Below, piece by piece: positions 41,932-51,044 of a stretch of 64,000 bases of DNA. Each line of letters begins with the position of its first letter. Position 1 is the first letter of the stretch. The position numbers were made by a program, and so were the translations under genes. The notes beneath the pieces are model-generated. The model searched no databases and was not told the origin of the DNA. It saw only the letters and a program-made list of their open reading frames with translations. This DNA is from Bacillus sp. Cs-700 (GTDB lineage Bacteria > Bacillota > Bacilli > Bacillales > Guptibacillaceae), in the NCBI RefSeq assembly GCF_011082085.1, contig NZ_CP041063.1, forward strand, positions 3,210,001 through 3,274,000, given 5' to 3'.

Positions 41932-42279
41932 ATGACTGAGAAAAATCATTTAGTTAATAAAGAAAGTGAGCTTAACGTAAATAAAGTTGATGATACGTTA
42001 GATCGAATGAGTGACGAGCGTATGGATGATATCCTTTCTAATTTCGAACAGTTTAAATCTTACCTTGCTACAAGAGTGGAGTTGGGAGAAAAACTAGGAC
42101 TTAGTGAAGAGAGATTGGCCCAGGCAGCAGAAAAAGTAGCAGGTTACTTAGCCGCTAAGGAAGAACCTAAAAATAGAGAAGAGAAACTTCTTCAGGAACT
42201 TTGGCTCGTTGGCAATAAAGAACAGCGTCACGAATTGGCGCATCTTCTCGTTCGAATGGTATTGAATAAAGAAAACTAA
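41932..42279 (+). CDS. DUF3243 protein (YmfJ-like)
   Basis: 115 aa from ATG 41932 behind AAAGGAGTG (an in-frame GTG lies inside that site). The segment MDDILSNFEQFKSYLATRVELGEKLGLSEERL is the DUF3243 core. The C-terminal addition (KLLQELWLVGNKEQRHELAHLL) is helical. It is co-transcribed with the PfpI-type gene and ends in a strong terminator. Function is unknown. Confidence 0.75.
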   Translation: MTEKNHLVNKESELNVNKVDDTLDRMSDERMDDILSNFEQFKSYLATRVELGEKLGLSEERLAQAAEKVAGYLAAKEEPKNREEKLLQELWLVGNKEQRHELAHLLVRMVLNKEN

Positions 42280-42280
42280 G

Positions 42281-42310
42281 AAAAAGCCGCTGCTGGTTCA
42301 GCGGCTTTTT
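42281..42310 (+). terminator. terminator of the PfpI-DUF3243 operon
   Basis: A 12-bp stem AAAAAGCCGCTG/CAGCGGCTTTTT with loop CTGGTT and a seven-T run. Confidence 0.93.
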
Positions 42311-42341
42311 TTAAAAGTCTAAATAAGAAAGGCGTAAGAAT

Positions 42342-43088
42342 ATGAACAAAAATGAGTTTTTTAGTACGCTTTCTGGAGCGTTAAAACAAAAAAAGGTTTG
42401 GTTACCTCTTCTCTTAAATGGATTTGGCCTATTAGTTGCTATATTAGCAATCATGTTATTTTCAGAGTTAGCGGAAGAAATACTTGAAAAAGAAACGCTT
42501 CAATTTGATCAATCGATCATATCGGCAATCGACCCTATCAGATCTGATGGACTGTTGAACGTTATCGAAATCATTACAGAATTAGGATCAGTTTGGTGGA
42601 TTACAGTAGTTTCAATCGCAACAGTAGCTATACTGTGGTTTAAGAAACGTGATGGGTGGAGTATTCTCTTTTTTATCATTGCCCAAGCGGCAGGCGGCCT
42701 CTTAACAAAAGTGTTAAAACATTTCTTTGCACGATCAAGACCTTCTGTAGATGCTGCTTATGATGCGGTTGGGTATAGTTTTCCAAGCGGCCACGCAATG
42801 GGATCTTTTTTACTTTATGGGTTTATCGGATATTTAATTGTAAGAAGCCAGAGAGGAAGGACAACAAAATGGATAAGTGGCTTACTAGTACTACTATTTA
42901 TTCTAATGATTGGATTTAGCCGAATCTATTTAGGGGTTCATTATCCAAGTGATGTACTAGCAGGCTATGCAGCCGGTACCCTCTGGCTATCTGTTTGTAT
43001 CTTCTCATTGGAGTGGGTTCTTTGGATGAAACGTTCCTCTTTCAATTTAGGATCAGTTCGGAAAGTTTTTTCCAGTAAGAACAGTTAA
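42342..43088 (+). CDS. PAP2-family membrane phosphatase
   Basis: 248 aa, about six membrane segments. The three PAP2 motifs are complete: KHFFARSRP (K-x6-RP), SFPSGHAMGS (PSGH) and GFSRIYLGVHYPSDV (SRxxxxxHxxxD). Such enzymes dephosphorylate phosphatidic acid, phosphatidylglycerol phosphate or undecaprenyl pyrophosphate on the outer face of the membrane. ATG 42342 lies behind AAGAAAGGCGTAAG. Its last 36 bp overlap the convergent lipid-kinase gene, so the two 3' ends are antisense to each other. Confidence 0.85.
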   Translation: MNKNEFFSTLSGALKQKKVWLPLLLNGFGLLVAILAIMLFSELAEEILEKETLQFDQSIISAIDPIRSDGLLNVIEIITELGSVWWITVVSIATVAILWFKKRDGWSILFFIIAQAAGGLLTKVLKHFFARSRPSVDAAYDAVGYSFPSGHAMGSFLLYGFIGYLIVRSQRGRTTKWISGLLVLLFILMIGFSRIYLGVHYPSDVLAGYAAGTLWLSVCIFSLEWVLWMKRSSFNLGSVRKVFSSKNS

Positions 43089-43946
43089 GTATTTTGGTAG
43101 AACTTCGAGTGTGGACGGGGTCGTATAATAACGTTCTCCGTCGCAGTCGATTGTTTGTTCTGGACTGGCCGTTATACTTAAGTTTTTTGTTTGGAAATGA
43201 AGTATATCTTCGTTAAATCGAGATTGTTTGAATACTTTGGATTGAAAAATTGACCAAAAAGTAGGAAGTGACGTCTCTTTAATGATTAATACATCGAATT
43301 CTCCATCTTGGAGGTTGTTTTCAGGGAAGAAAGCTTGAATGCCTCCTGTAAAAGGACCGTTCCCCACAATCATCATCACCGCTTCGCCTTCAAAATTCGT
43401 TTCATCGGATTCTACTTTAAGGTGAAAAGGTTCTGGATTATTAATTGTTTGGGCTGTACTAATGTAGTAGGAAAGCCTTCCAAAAACCTCTTTCGTATCA
43501 GGATTAATGTTCTCTGATGTTTGCGTGATTAACCCAATCCCCCAGAAATTCAAGAAATACTCGTCATTAGAGCGTCCAACATCAATAAGGGAACGGTTAT
43601 CTTCTAAAAGCTGTTCGACAGCTTGTATCGGATTTTGATTGATCCCAATCGCTCGAGAGAAGTCATTACAAGTTCCTCCAGGAATTACACCGAAAATAGG
43701 ACGATTCTCCCGCTTACAAATCGCATTTGCTAGTTCATAGATGGTACCATCTCCACCAGCCCCGATAAGAATGTCGACATCATCCGCCAATTCCTCTACT
43801 AATTCAGCACCGTGCCCTTCATGTTCTGTCTTGTGAAGAGAAACGTGTTCATATTTTTCTTGCAGTCGTTCTTGTATCCGTTCAATTTGATTGACCATTT
43901 TAACATTTCCTGCTTTAGGATTTAAGATAATGGCTACACGTGTCAA
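43053..43946 (-). CDS. diacylglycerol kinase-family lipid kinase (YegS/DagK type)
   Basis: 297 aa from TTG 43946, 8 nt after AAAGGAG. It begins VAIILNPKAGN, and the nucleotide motif GAGGDGTIYELANAI (about residue 58) is diagnostic of the DAGKc catalytic domain. GVIPGGTCNDFSRAIG follows, as in BmrU/YerQ/YegS. It phosphorylates diacylglycerol or a similar lipid. It is convergent with a PAP2 phosphatase (36-bp overlap), so a lipid kinase and a possible lipid phosphatase sit tail to tail. A weak SigB-like element GTGTAG-N14-GGGAAT lies 35 nt upstream. Confidence 0.85.
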   Translation of the reverse strand: MTRVAIILNPKAGNVKMVNQIERIQERLQEKYEHVSLHKTEHEGHGAELVEELADDVDILIGAGGDGTIYELANAICKRENRPIFGVIPGGTCNDFSRAIGINQNPIQAVEQLLEDNRSLIDVGRSNDEYFLNFWGIGLITQTSENINPDTKEVFGRLSYYISTAQTINNPEPFHLKVESDETNFEGEAVMMIVGNGPFTGGIQAFFPENNLQDGEFDVLIIKETSLPTFWSIFQSKVFKQSRFNEDILHFQTKNLSITASPEQTIDCDGERYYTTPSTLEVLPKYLTVLTGKNFPN

Positions 43947-44090
43947 TGTTATGGCTCCTTTCACATAATCTCTCTTTCTTATTCCCTTATAAATCACAAT
44001 CTACACTCGTACAGGATGATTAATCTTTTGATTTTGAACGATGCTGATAGCTAAGATAGCGCTCATTTTTATTCGTTTAATTGAGATTAT

Positions 44091-44120
44091 AAAAAGCAGC
44101 ATGTCCATTGACATGCTGCC
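44091..44120 (-). terminator. terminator of the FNT channel gene
   Basis: A 10-bp stem GCAGCATGTC (44097-44106)/GACATGCTGC (44111-44120) with loop CATT; the A-tract 44091-44095 is the minus-strand T-run. Confidence 0.82.
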
Positions 44121-44125
44121 TTATT

Positions 44126-44989
44126 TCATTCTGCTTCTTCTTTTGGCAGTCGTTCTTCATTGATTTCTTCTTTAAAAGCATAGGTGAACGTTAAAGCTAC
44201 GAGAACACCACCACCGATTAAGTTACCGATACTCGCGGGGACCAGGTTGAAGAAAAGGAATTCTATCCAGGAGTATTCGGACCCATGAATAAAGGAGGTA
44301 CTGAAATAACCCATATTTGCGACACTATGCTGGAAATTTCCTGCTACGAAAATAATGACAGGGAGTGTGGTTGCAAGTACTTTACCAGTTAAATCACGAG
44401 CGGCAGTGGCGAGAAATGCAGCCATTCCAATTAACCAGTTTGCGATAATTCCTGAGAGCAGAATTTGGAACCAGCCTAACGTTCCATCAGATAAGAATTT
44501 CATTTTATGTTCGGTATATGTCGTTAATTCTGAATAAAATTCAGGGGTTAATGAGCCGGAGGCCACAACAAGCGTCCCCACTAATAAAGCACCAATTAAG
44601 TTACCAAAGTAACAAACGACCCAGAACTTTAAAATGTTTTTCGGAATCCAAAACTTCCTTTGAAGAATATAGGTGGGAAGGAGGACATTTACTTCTGTAA
44701 ACAAAATAGCTCCTGAAATAAAGACAATGGCATACCCCGTTACGAAGCCGATGCCTGATAGAAGTTTACTAACGCCTTCTGTTTCTACCCCCATCGCGAT
44801 AAGGACAGAGAAAATAGCGCCAAATGTTACGAATGCTCCAGCTAAAATGGACAGTATAAACTGTCTGTTAAGGGGACGATCGCTATGAGATTCTCCTTTA
44901 GCAATAAATGTTTCTACGATTTGTGCGGGAAAATAAAATTGTCTTTCAGGATATTTAACTTCTTTGTGTTTTTTACTTGGATTTGCCAC
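44126..44989 (-). CDS. formate/nitrite transporter (FNT) family channel
   Basis: 287 aa with six membrane segments. The central-histidine motif VAGNFQHSVANMGYFS and the end GNLIGGGVLVALTFTYAF are typical of FNT channels (FocA, NirC, YwcJ). They pass small monovalent anions such as formate, nitrite or hydrosulfide as pentamers. No pyruvate-formate lyase or nitrite reductase gene is close, so the substrate is open. A SigB-like promoter ends 34 nt upstream of the start, placing it in the presumed stress island. Confidence 0.85.
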   Translation of the reverse strand: MANPSKKHKEVKYPERQFYFPAQIVETFIAKGESHSDRPLNRQFILSILAGAFVTFGAIFSVLIAMGVETEGVSKLLSGIGFVTGYAIVFISGAILFTEVNVLLPTYILQRKFWIPKNILKFWVVCYFGNLIGALLVGTLVVASGSLTPEFYSELTTYTEHKMKFLSDGTLGWFQILLSGIIANWLIGMAAFLATAARDLTGKVLATTLPVIIFVAGNFQHSVANMGYFSTSFIHGSEYSWIEFLFFNLVPASIGNLIGGGVLVALTFTYAFKEEINEERLPKEEAE

Positions 44990-45022
44990 AAAAACGCTCC
45001 TATCTTTTCTCTTTTACAACAA

Positions 45023-45049
45023 GTACCCTTTTTAGGAGGAAATATAAAC
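45023..45049 (-). promoter_or_regulatory. SigB-like promoter of the FNT channel gene
   Basis: On the minus strand GTTTAT (45049-45044), 15 nt, GGGTAC (45028-45023), 34 nt before the start codon. Confidence 0.5.
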
Positions 45050-45171
45050 CAACAGATTTGTGACAGGCGAATTTGTTGAAAACTCGTGTTGGTTGTCCAC
45101 TATTCAGATTCCCTGGGAAATGATCTCGGATTATGTCAAAATAAGCGAGATGGAAGACCACCTCGCCTTAG

Positions 45172-45930
45172 TTAAAATTTCCAGTATCCAGTTTTTCCAT
45201 AATGGGCATGAAGATCTTCTTCAAATCGACGTGTAATTGTTTCGTTTAATCGATATTCTGGAGCCTGATCAATGTCTCCTTTAGTAACATCTACAATAAC
45301 CGTGCGGTCCTGCCAGTTAATATCATGGATCCATTTGGTTGAGAGTAGAACTTCTTTACCTGAAAACCAGTTTTTTGTATCAACGATAAAATAACGAAGC
45401 TGCCAAGTTTCTTCGTCAAAGATAAAATCTTTAACATGACCAATCTCACCATCCGTAGCCTGGATGTGATAGCCGGCAACTTCTTTCGTGCTACGCAGAT
45501 GGTTTTCCTCGTCTTCATTGGAATTGGGTAGTGATGAATTTGCATCAGGTAAATCATCTGCCATAAATGGTCTAGGATACATGCCGTTTCCCCAAGCACC
45601 AGTACCAACCCAATAATAGGGCCAGCTAAAATGGCGGTTTACGTCCATTTCATGTTTTCGAGAAATGGGTTGGTTTGTATCGATATCAGGGCTTTCACTT
45701 ACTTCTTGAGAAGTAAGTGAAACGGAGAATGATTCAGTCTCATGGTTCGTATGTTCGATAGAAATAGGAGAAATGAGCACCTTACGACCCGGTAACCATT
45801 TATGTGTATCAATGACGAGATAGCGGATCGCCCAGTGTTCATCATCGAAATAAAGTTCCTTTAAGATGCCTTTTTCGCCATCTTTTGTATCGATTGCATA
45901 TTTATAGACTTCATTTTCGCTAACTAACAT
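45172..45930 (-). CDS. PRC-barrel domain protein, two repeats
   Basis: 252 aa from ATG 45930 behind AGAGGAGTG (a GTG three codons earlier is in that site). Two PRC-barrel repeats: the first (about 5-75) contains DGEKGILKELYFDDEHWAIR and WLPGRKVLISP, the second (about 155-225) contains DGEIGHVKDFIFDEETWQLR and WFSGKEVLLST. A Trp/Tyr-rich linker (HFSWPYYWVGTGAWGNGMYP) joins them. PRC barrels are small beta-barrels found in RimM, photosynthetic reaction centres and stress proteins. The near-consensus SigB promoter upstream points to a general-stress role. Confidence 0.78.
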   Translation of the reverse strand: MLVSENEVYKYAIDTKDGEKGILKELYFDDEHWAIRYLVIDTHKWLPGRKVLISPISIEHTNHETESFSVSLTSQEVSESPDIDTNQPISRKHEMDVNRHFSWPYYWVGTGAWGNGMYPRPFMADDLPDANSSLPNSNEDEENHLRSTKEVAGYHIQATDGEIGHVKDFIFDEETWQLRYFIVDTKNWFSGKEVLLSTKWIHDINWQDRTVIVDVTKGDIDQAPEYRLNETITRRFEEDLHAHYGKTGYWKF

Positions 45931-45970
45931 AAGGCTCACTCCTCTACCATAAATCCGTTTTAATAAAGCG

Positions 45971-45996
45971 TTACCCAGATCTATTTGCGATTAAAC
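45971..45996 (-). promoter_or_regulatory. SigB-like promoter of the PRC-barrel gene
   Basis: On the minus strand GTTTAA (45996-45991), 14 nt, GGGTAA (45976-45971), 41 nt before the ATG. This is the best match of the set and overlaps the end of hmoB. Confidence 0.7.
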
Positions 45997-46500
45997 TGAT
46001 TCTGGTGTTTCTATTTGATAGGTTTTTAGATAAGGTTTACCCGAGAAAATCGTTTTAGGAAGACCTTTACTTGTATGACGGTTTTTATGAGCTGTTTCAT
46101 AGGCTTCAGATGCTTGCCAGCTCTTGAAAGATGCTTCACTATCCCAGAAGGTTGCTACTACATAAGTGTCATTAGCCACAGGACGTAAGATTCGGATTCC
46201 CTCACAGCCCGGTTCATTCTCAACCTTGCCCGCTCTGTTTTTAAAACGATCTTCAAATACAGCGCGTTCACTTTCTTCGACAGGGATATGATTTAACACA
46301 ACAAATCCAGGATTTTGTACATTTCCTTTACTGTCGATAACTTCATATTTTTTTGCGTTCTTGAAAAAAGTAGTGCCATTTGTTTCGTGATATAATGCAG
46401 CACCATCTGGATTAGTGAAGAGGAAAACATTCTCATCCTCGTGTTTTTCTTTTAGTTTCAATAGATAATCGTAAGTTCCATATGTAACGTAACTATTCAT
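45991..46500 (-). CDS. hmoB: HmoB (YhgC), heme-degrading monooxygenase
   Basis: 169 aa from ATG 46500; an in-frame ATG directly before it (46503) is equally possible. The C-terminal ABM-type domain (FVVLNHIPVEESERAVFEDRF to VVATFWDSEASFKSW) belongs to the IsdG/HmoB monooxygenases. The N-terminal half is the extension typical of HmoB. In B. subtilis YhgC/HmoB degrades haem and lies next to pbpF, exactly as here. A SigB-like promoter is 48 nt upstream. Being beside hemEHY, it pairs haem breakdown with haem synthesis. Confidence 0.85.
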   Translation of the reverse strand: MNSYVTYGTYDYLLKLKEKHEDENVFLFTNPDGAALYHETNGTTFFKNAKKYEVIDSKGNVQNPGFVVLNHIPVEESERAVFEDRFKNRAGKVENEPGCEGIRILRPVANDTYVVATFWDSEASFKSWQASEAYETAHKNRHTSKGLPKTIFSGKPYLKTYQIETPESV

Positions 46501-46547
46501 CATACCCATCCTTTCAATTAAATGATCAGGGATATTTGCTTGATACT

Positions 46548-46573
46548 TTACCCTTATTTGGCAAAAACTAAAC
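46548..46573 (-). promoter_or_regulatory. SigB-like promoter of hmoB
   Basis: On the minus strand GTTTAG (46573-46568), 14 nt, GGGTAA (46553-46548), 48 nt before the start codon. Confidence 0.6.
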
Positions 46574-46589
46574 AGAATCGTCATTGTCT

Positions 46590-46610
46590 ATAGTACAAAA
46601 TACGTACTAT
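46590..46610. promoter_or_regulatory. inverted repeat between hmoB and pbpF
   Basis: ATAGTAC (46590-46596), 7-nt spacer, GTACTAT (46604-46610): a 21-bp dyad in the divergent promoter region, suitable as a regulator-binding site. Confidence 0.45.
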
Positions 46611-46660
46611 TTCATGTAAGCTTAGCTGTAATTAATTGATTAAAGGGAGTGCCATATAGA

Positions 46661-48814
46661 ATGAAAAAACTCGGCATAGGCTTAATCGCAACTCTCGCCG
46701 TGTTCCTAATTGGGTTATTGGGATATTTAGGGATATTATTAGCAGGAAACTATGTTATTGACGAAAAAAAGCTTGTAATGAATTCTGCAACCGAACTCGT
46801 CGATGAAAATGGTGATCTTATAACGAAACTTTATTTCGAAAACCGTGAACCTATTTCAATAGATACCATTCCTGATCATGTGCAAGAAGCATTTGTAGCA
46901 ACAGAAGACAGTCGCTTCTATGAACATCATGGTTTGGATGTGAAAGCGATAGGAAGAGCGCTCTATCGTGACATTTTAGCAGGGGGGAAAGTGGAAGGAG
47001 GGAGTACAATCACACAGCAACTCGCTAAAAATGTGTTTCTAACGAATGATAAGTCGTGGCTTAGGAAGACAAAAGAAGCCGTTATTGCGATTAATCTCGA
47101 ACGGAGTTATAGCAAAGAAAAAATTTTAGAAATGTACTTGAATCAAATTTATTTCGGTCATGGGGCCTATGGTATTCAATCTGCTTCTACAATGTTTTTT
47201 AATAAACCCGCTTCAGAATTAAGCGTAGAGGAGGGGGCCATGCTTGCGGGTCTCCCGAAAGCGCCATCTAATTATTCGCCTATTAATCATCCAGAGGAAA
47301 GTAAAGATCGACGTGATCTTGTTTTAACTTTGATGGAAAAGCATGATTATTTAACACCAGAAGAAGCAGTTCGCCTTCAGGGAAAAACTCTTGCTCTTGA
47401 TATTGCTGAGGTTACGAAAGAACCGGCATATCTTACTTATATTGATATGACACTTCAAGAAGCTAAGACACGATATAATTTATCGAATGAAGAGGTGCTG
47501 AGGGGTGGTTATCAAATCGTTGTACCATTGAATCCTTCATTGCAGAAAGCTGCATATGAACAGTTTCAAAATAATGCTCTATTTCCAGGAAGCGATTCAG
47601 AAACCCCTCCAGAGGGAGGGTTTTCCATGATGAATGCAGCAAGCGGAGGTGTGGTGGCCGTTCAGGGAGGTCGTGATTACGTTCAGAAGGGGTTTAATCA
47701 CGTTACAGCAAAGAGACAACCTGGTTCTGCTCTAAAACCATTAGCGGTTTATGCTCCGGCGCTTGAGAAAAAAGAGTATAGTCCTTATACGTTACTTAAA
47801 GATGAGAAGATTGATTACAATGGTTACTCACCATCCAACTATAATAATCAATACAAAGGCCAACTTTCACTTTATGATGCTGTAAGAGTGTCGGCGAATG
47901 CCCCTGCTGTTTGGCTTCTAAATGAAATTGGTATTCCGTATTCCAAATCTTATCTTGAGAAAAGTGGACTTTCGATTGAAGATCGTGACCTGAAAATCGC
48001 ACTTGGCGGGATTGATAAGGGGGTATCACCATTTGAAATGATGGCAGCTTATCGACCGTTTATTGAAGATGGGAAGCAGATTGAGCCATTTTTTATTAGT
48101 AAACTATACAATAATGATGGCAAGCTTGTGGGAGAAGCCAATCAGACTGAAGAAAAAGTTTATTCAAAGCAAACGGCATGGTATATGACTAGGATTCTTG
48201 AGGGCGTTGTAAAAAATGGTACTGCTACAAGTGGTAAGTCGGAGGTGGCTGTTGCTGGTAAAACTGGGACCACTTCTTATGAAGGAGTATCAGGAGGCTC
48301 TCGCGATGCCTGGTTTGTTGGATTCACTCCTGAATACGTTGGTGCTATTTGGATGGGGTACGATAGAACGACCGATTCTCAATACCTAACTGGAGGAAGT
48401 GAATATCCTGTAAAGTTGTTTAAACAAGTGGTGAATGCTTCTGTGAATGAAAATAGTCAGAAGGAGTTTAAGAAACCTTCTGGTGTAAAAGATATGGAGA
48501 AACCCATCACCCTTCCTAAAATTAAAGATGTTAAAGCACAGTTTGATTTCTTATATGGTCTTCCTGCGGTCAAACTAAACTGGACAGCTTCATCTGATGA
48601 ACGTGTCGTTTATCGTATCTATGAAATTAAAGATGGAAATCGAGAACAAATCGCTGAAGTGGAAGGCGACGGTGAATATACGAGAAATTCGATTTCTTTC
48701 TTTGGATCTGTATCATATGAAGTTGTACCATTTAACCCCTTAACAGAGCAAGAAGGTGAAGTATCTAATGAGGCTTCGGTTAGCTTATTTGATAGGTTTA
48801 AAAATAGTGAATAA
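46661..48814 (+). CDS. pbpF: class A penicillin-binding protein PbpF
   Basis: 717 aa from ATG 46661 behind AAAGGGAG (a GTG in the site is rejected). One N-terminal membrane anchor (LIATLAVFLIGLLGYLGILLAG). The GT51 glycosyltransferase has EDSRFYEHHGLD and GGSTITQQLAKN (about 85-150). The transpeptidase has SxxK in PGSALKPL (about 352), SAN in RVSANAPAV (about 410) and KTGT in VAGKTGTTS (about 535). A fibronectin-III-like domain ends the protein. It synthesises and cross-links peptidoglycan; in B. subtilis pbpF is expressed in the forespore. Position between hmoB and hemE matches. Confidence 0.93.
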   Translation: MKKLGIGLIATLAVFLIGLLGYLGILLAGNYVIDEKKLVMNSATELVDENGDLITKLYFENREPISIDTIPDHVQEAFVATEDSRFYEHHGLDVKAIGRALYRDILAGGKVEGGSTITQQLAKNVFLTNDKSWLRKTKEAVIAINLERSYSKEKILEMYLNQIYFGHGAYGIQSASTMFFNKPASELSVEEGAMLAGLPKAPSNYSPINHPEESKDRRDLVLTLMEKHDYLTPEEAVRLQGKTLALDIAEVTKEPAYLTYIDMTLQEAKTRYNLSNEEVLRGGYQIVVPLNPSLQKAAYEQFQNNALFPGSDSETPPEGGFSMMNAASGGVVAVQGGRDYVQKGFNHVTAKRQPGSALKPLAVYAPALEKKEYSPYTLLKDEKIDYNGYSPSNYNNQYKGQLSLYDAVRVSANAPAVWLLNEIGIPYSKSYLEKSGLSIEDRDLKIALGGIDKGVSPFEMMAAYRPFIEDGKQIEPFFISKLYNNDGKLVGEANQTEEKVYSKQTAWYMTRILEGVVKNGTATSGKSEVAVAGKTGTTSYEGVSGGSRDAWFVGFTPEYVGAIWMGYDRTTDSQYLTGGSEYPVKLFKQVVNASVNENSQKEFKKPSGVKDMEKPITLPKIKDVKAQFDFLYGLPAVKLNWTASSDERVVYRIYEIKDGNREQIAEVEGDGEYTRNSISFFGSVSYEVVPFNPLTEQEGEVSNEASVSLFDRFKNSE

Positions 48815-49032
48815 GAGAAACAGAAAACAAGCGTTATAAAGAAAAACAGAAAATGAGTGAGGAAATTCACTTTTTTGCTAAAGGAATTGTGTTAAAGTAT
48901 ACGATGTAAACGGCTTCAAAGTAGGACGATTTTATGACTTTTTTCTTCAATATCTGTACACTGAAGCTAACGATCGCTATAGTATGTAAGGATGTATAAA
49001 TGAACGTTTTGGAATTAGAAAGGTGGACAAGC

Positions 49033-50073
49033 ATGAATAAAGCAACATTTAATGATCAATTTCTTCGGGCATGCCGGGGGGAAGAAACGGACCATACACC
49101 TGTATGGTATATGAGACAAGCTGGACGATACCAAGCCGAGTATAGAAAGATCAGAGAGAAGTATTCGTTTCATGAGATGAATTTGAATCCGGAAGTAGCA
49201 GCGGAAGTAACGCGATTTGCTGTTGAACAACTTGGGGTTGATTCAGCCATTCTATTTGCGGATATTATGACGCCTCTTCCGTCTATTGGAATAGATGTTG
49301 AAATTAAATCAGGAATTGGTCCTGTTATTGATAATCCAATTAAAACAAGATCTGATATTGATCGACTTGGCGAACTTGATCCATTGAAAGATATTCCGTA
49401 TGTGATGGAGACCATTAAAATGCTTCGAGACCAGCTATCTGTTCCGTTAATTGGATTTAGCGGGGCGCCTTTTACTGTAGCGAGCTATATGATTGAAGGT
49501 GGGCCGTCTAAGAATTATCATAAAACCAAGGCATTTATGTATTCAGATCCTGAGGGATGGTATCAACTAATGAATAAGCTTGGAGATATGACAATTGCTT
49601 ATCTTACAGCTCAAGTACAAGCGGGAGCTCAGGCGGTTCAGCTTTTTGATTCATGGGTAGGTGCGCTAAACGAAGCAGATTATCGAACTTATATTGCACC
49701 AGTGATGGATAGAATTTTCTCACGTCTTAAAGAATTGAATGTGCCGCTCTTAATGTTTGGGGTTGGAGCTAGTCACTTAATTCAGGAGTGGAATAAGCTT
49801 CCTGTCGATGTGATTGGAATTGATTGGAGAATATCAATTAAGAAGGCGAGAGAAGTGGAAGGCATTACAAAGCCTCTAATGGGAAATCTAGAGCCGGCTC
49901 TCCTTCTTGCCCCATGGGAAGTAATTGAGGAAAGAACAAAGGAAATCCTTGATCAGGGGATGGAAACACCTGGATTTATTTTTAATCTTGGACACGGTGT
50001 GTTTCCGCAAGTTCAAGTCGAAACCTTGCAACGTCTGACTCACTTTGTACACGAGTACACACGAAAGAAATAG
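49033..50073 (+). CDS. hemE: uroporphyrinogen decarboxylase HemE
   Basis: 346 aa from ATG 49033 behind GAAAGGTGG; an upstream in-frame ATG at 49000 lacks a site. The signature [16 protein letters not shown] is at about residue 22, then [16 protein letters not shown] and [16 protein letters not shown]. It removes four carboxyl groups from uroporphyrinogen III to give coproporphyrinogen III. It is the first gene of hemE-hemH-hemY, 24 bp before hemH. Confidence 0.96.
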   Translation: MNKATFNDQFLRACRGEETDHTPVWYMRQAGRYQAEYRKIREKYSFHEMNLNPEVAAEVTRFAVEQLGVDSAILFADIMTPLPSIGIDVEIKSGIGPVIDNPIKTRSDIDRLGELDPLKDIPYVMETIKMLRDQLSVPLIGFSGAPFTVASYMIEGGPSKNYHKTKAFMYSDPEGWYQLMNKLGDMTIAYLTAQVQAGAQAVQLFDSWVGALNEADYRTYIAPVMDRIFSRLKELNVPLLMFGVGASHLIQEWNKLPVDVIGIDWRISIKKAREVEGITKPLMGNLEPALLLAPWEVIEERTKEILDQGMETPGFIFNLGHGVFPQVQVETLQRLTHFVHEYTRKK

Positions 50074-50097
50074 TTAAAGAAACGGGGGAGGTATGGG

Positions 50098-51042
50098 ATG
50101 AAGCGAACCATCGGCCTACTAGTTATGGCCTACGGTACACCGCGAAGTGAAGCAGAAATTGAACCATACTATACACATATACGTCGGGGGAAACGACCTA
50201 CAGAGGAAATGCTGCAGGATTTAATTGAACGCTATGAAGCCATAGGCGGTATATCTCCCCTATCAGATATTTCGAAAGAACAAGCTCAAAAATTAGAAGA
50301 TCAGATGAATAAACAGTTTGGTGATGAGGTTACCTTTAAAAGCTATCTTGGTTTAAAGCACATTGAACCTTTTGTAGAAGATGCAGTCCGCAATATGCAA
50401 AAAGATGGAATAGAGGAAGCGGTTAGTATTGTGCTAGCTCCACACTATTCGACTGTTGGTGTAAAAACGTATAATGAACGAGCTAGAACAGAAGCAAACA
50501 AGCTAGGTTATCCCGATATAGTAGCGATTGATCAATGGTACAACGAGCCGAAATTCATTCAATACTGGGTCAATCAGCTTCAATCCTATTTAAGCCAAAT
50601 AAGTGAGCAAGAGAAACAGAAAACGATTGTTATTTTTTCTGCTCATAGCTTACCAGAAAGAATACTAAAAGAAGGCGATCCTTACCCAGCTCAGCTTGAG
50701 GAAACAGCAAAACATATTGCAAAGAGAGCTGGTATTGATCACTATGCGGTAGGTTGGCAAAGCGAAGGAAATACGCCTGACCCTTGGATTGGACCGGATA
50801 TTCAGGATTTAACACGTGATTTATTTGAGCAAGAAGGCTACACAGGTTTTATCTATTGTCCTGTGGGTTTTGTCGCAGATCATCTTGAAGTATTATATGA
50901 TAACGATTATGAGTGTCGGCAGATGACTGATGAACTTGGGGCAGCTTACCATCGCCCAGAAATGCCAAACGCGACAAATGAGTTTATTGAGATCTTAGCA
51001 ACAGTTGTGACGAACGAATTAATTAAAAAGAAGATGATATAG
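50098..51042 (+). CDS. hemH: ferrochelatase HemH (CpfC, coproporphyrin type)
   Basis: 314 aa. ATG 50098 lies behind [35 protein letters not shown] opens the protein; the metal-site His is in [13 protein letters not shown] (about residue 185) and the Glu in [13 protein letters not shown] (about 264). In Firmicutes this enzyme inserts iron into coproporphyrin III. It is coupled to hemE and hemY with very short gaps (2 bp to hemY). Confidence 0.95.
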   Translation: MKRTIGLLVMAYGTPRSEAEIEPYYTHIRRGKRPTEEMLQDLIERYEAIGGISPLSDISKEQAQKLEDQMNKQFGDEVTFKSYLGLKHIEPFVEDAVRNMQKDGIEEAVSIVLAPHYSTVGVKTYNERARTEANKLGYPDIVAIDQWYNEPKFIQYWVNQLQSYLSQISEQEKQKTIVIFSAHSLPERILKEGDPYPAQLEETAKHIAKRAGIDHYAVGWQSEGNTPDPWIGPDIQDLTRDLFEQEGYTGFIYCPVGFVADHLEVLYDNDYECRQMTDELGAAYHRPEMPNATNEFIEILATVVTNELIKKKMI

Positions 51043-51044
51043 TC

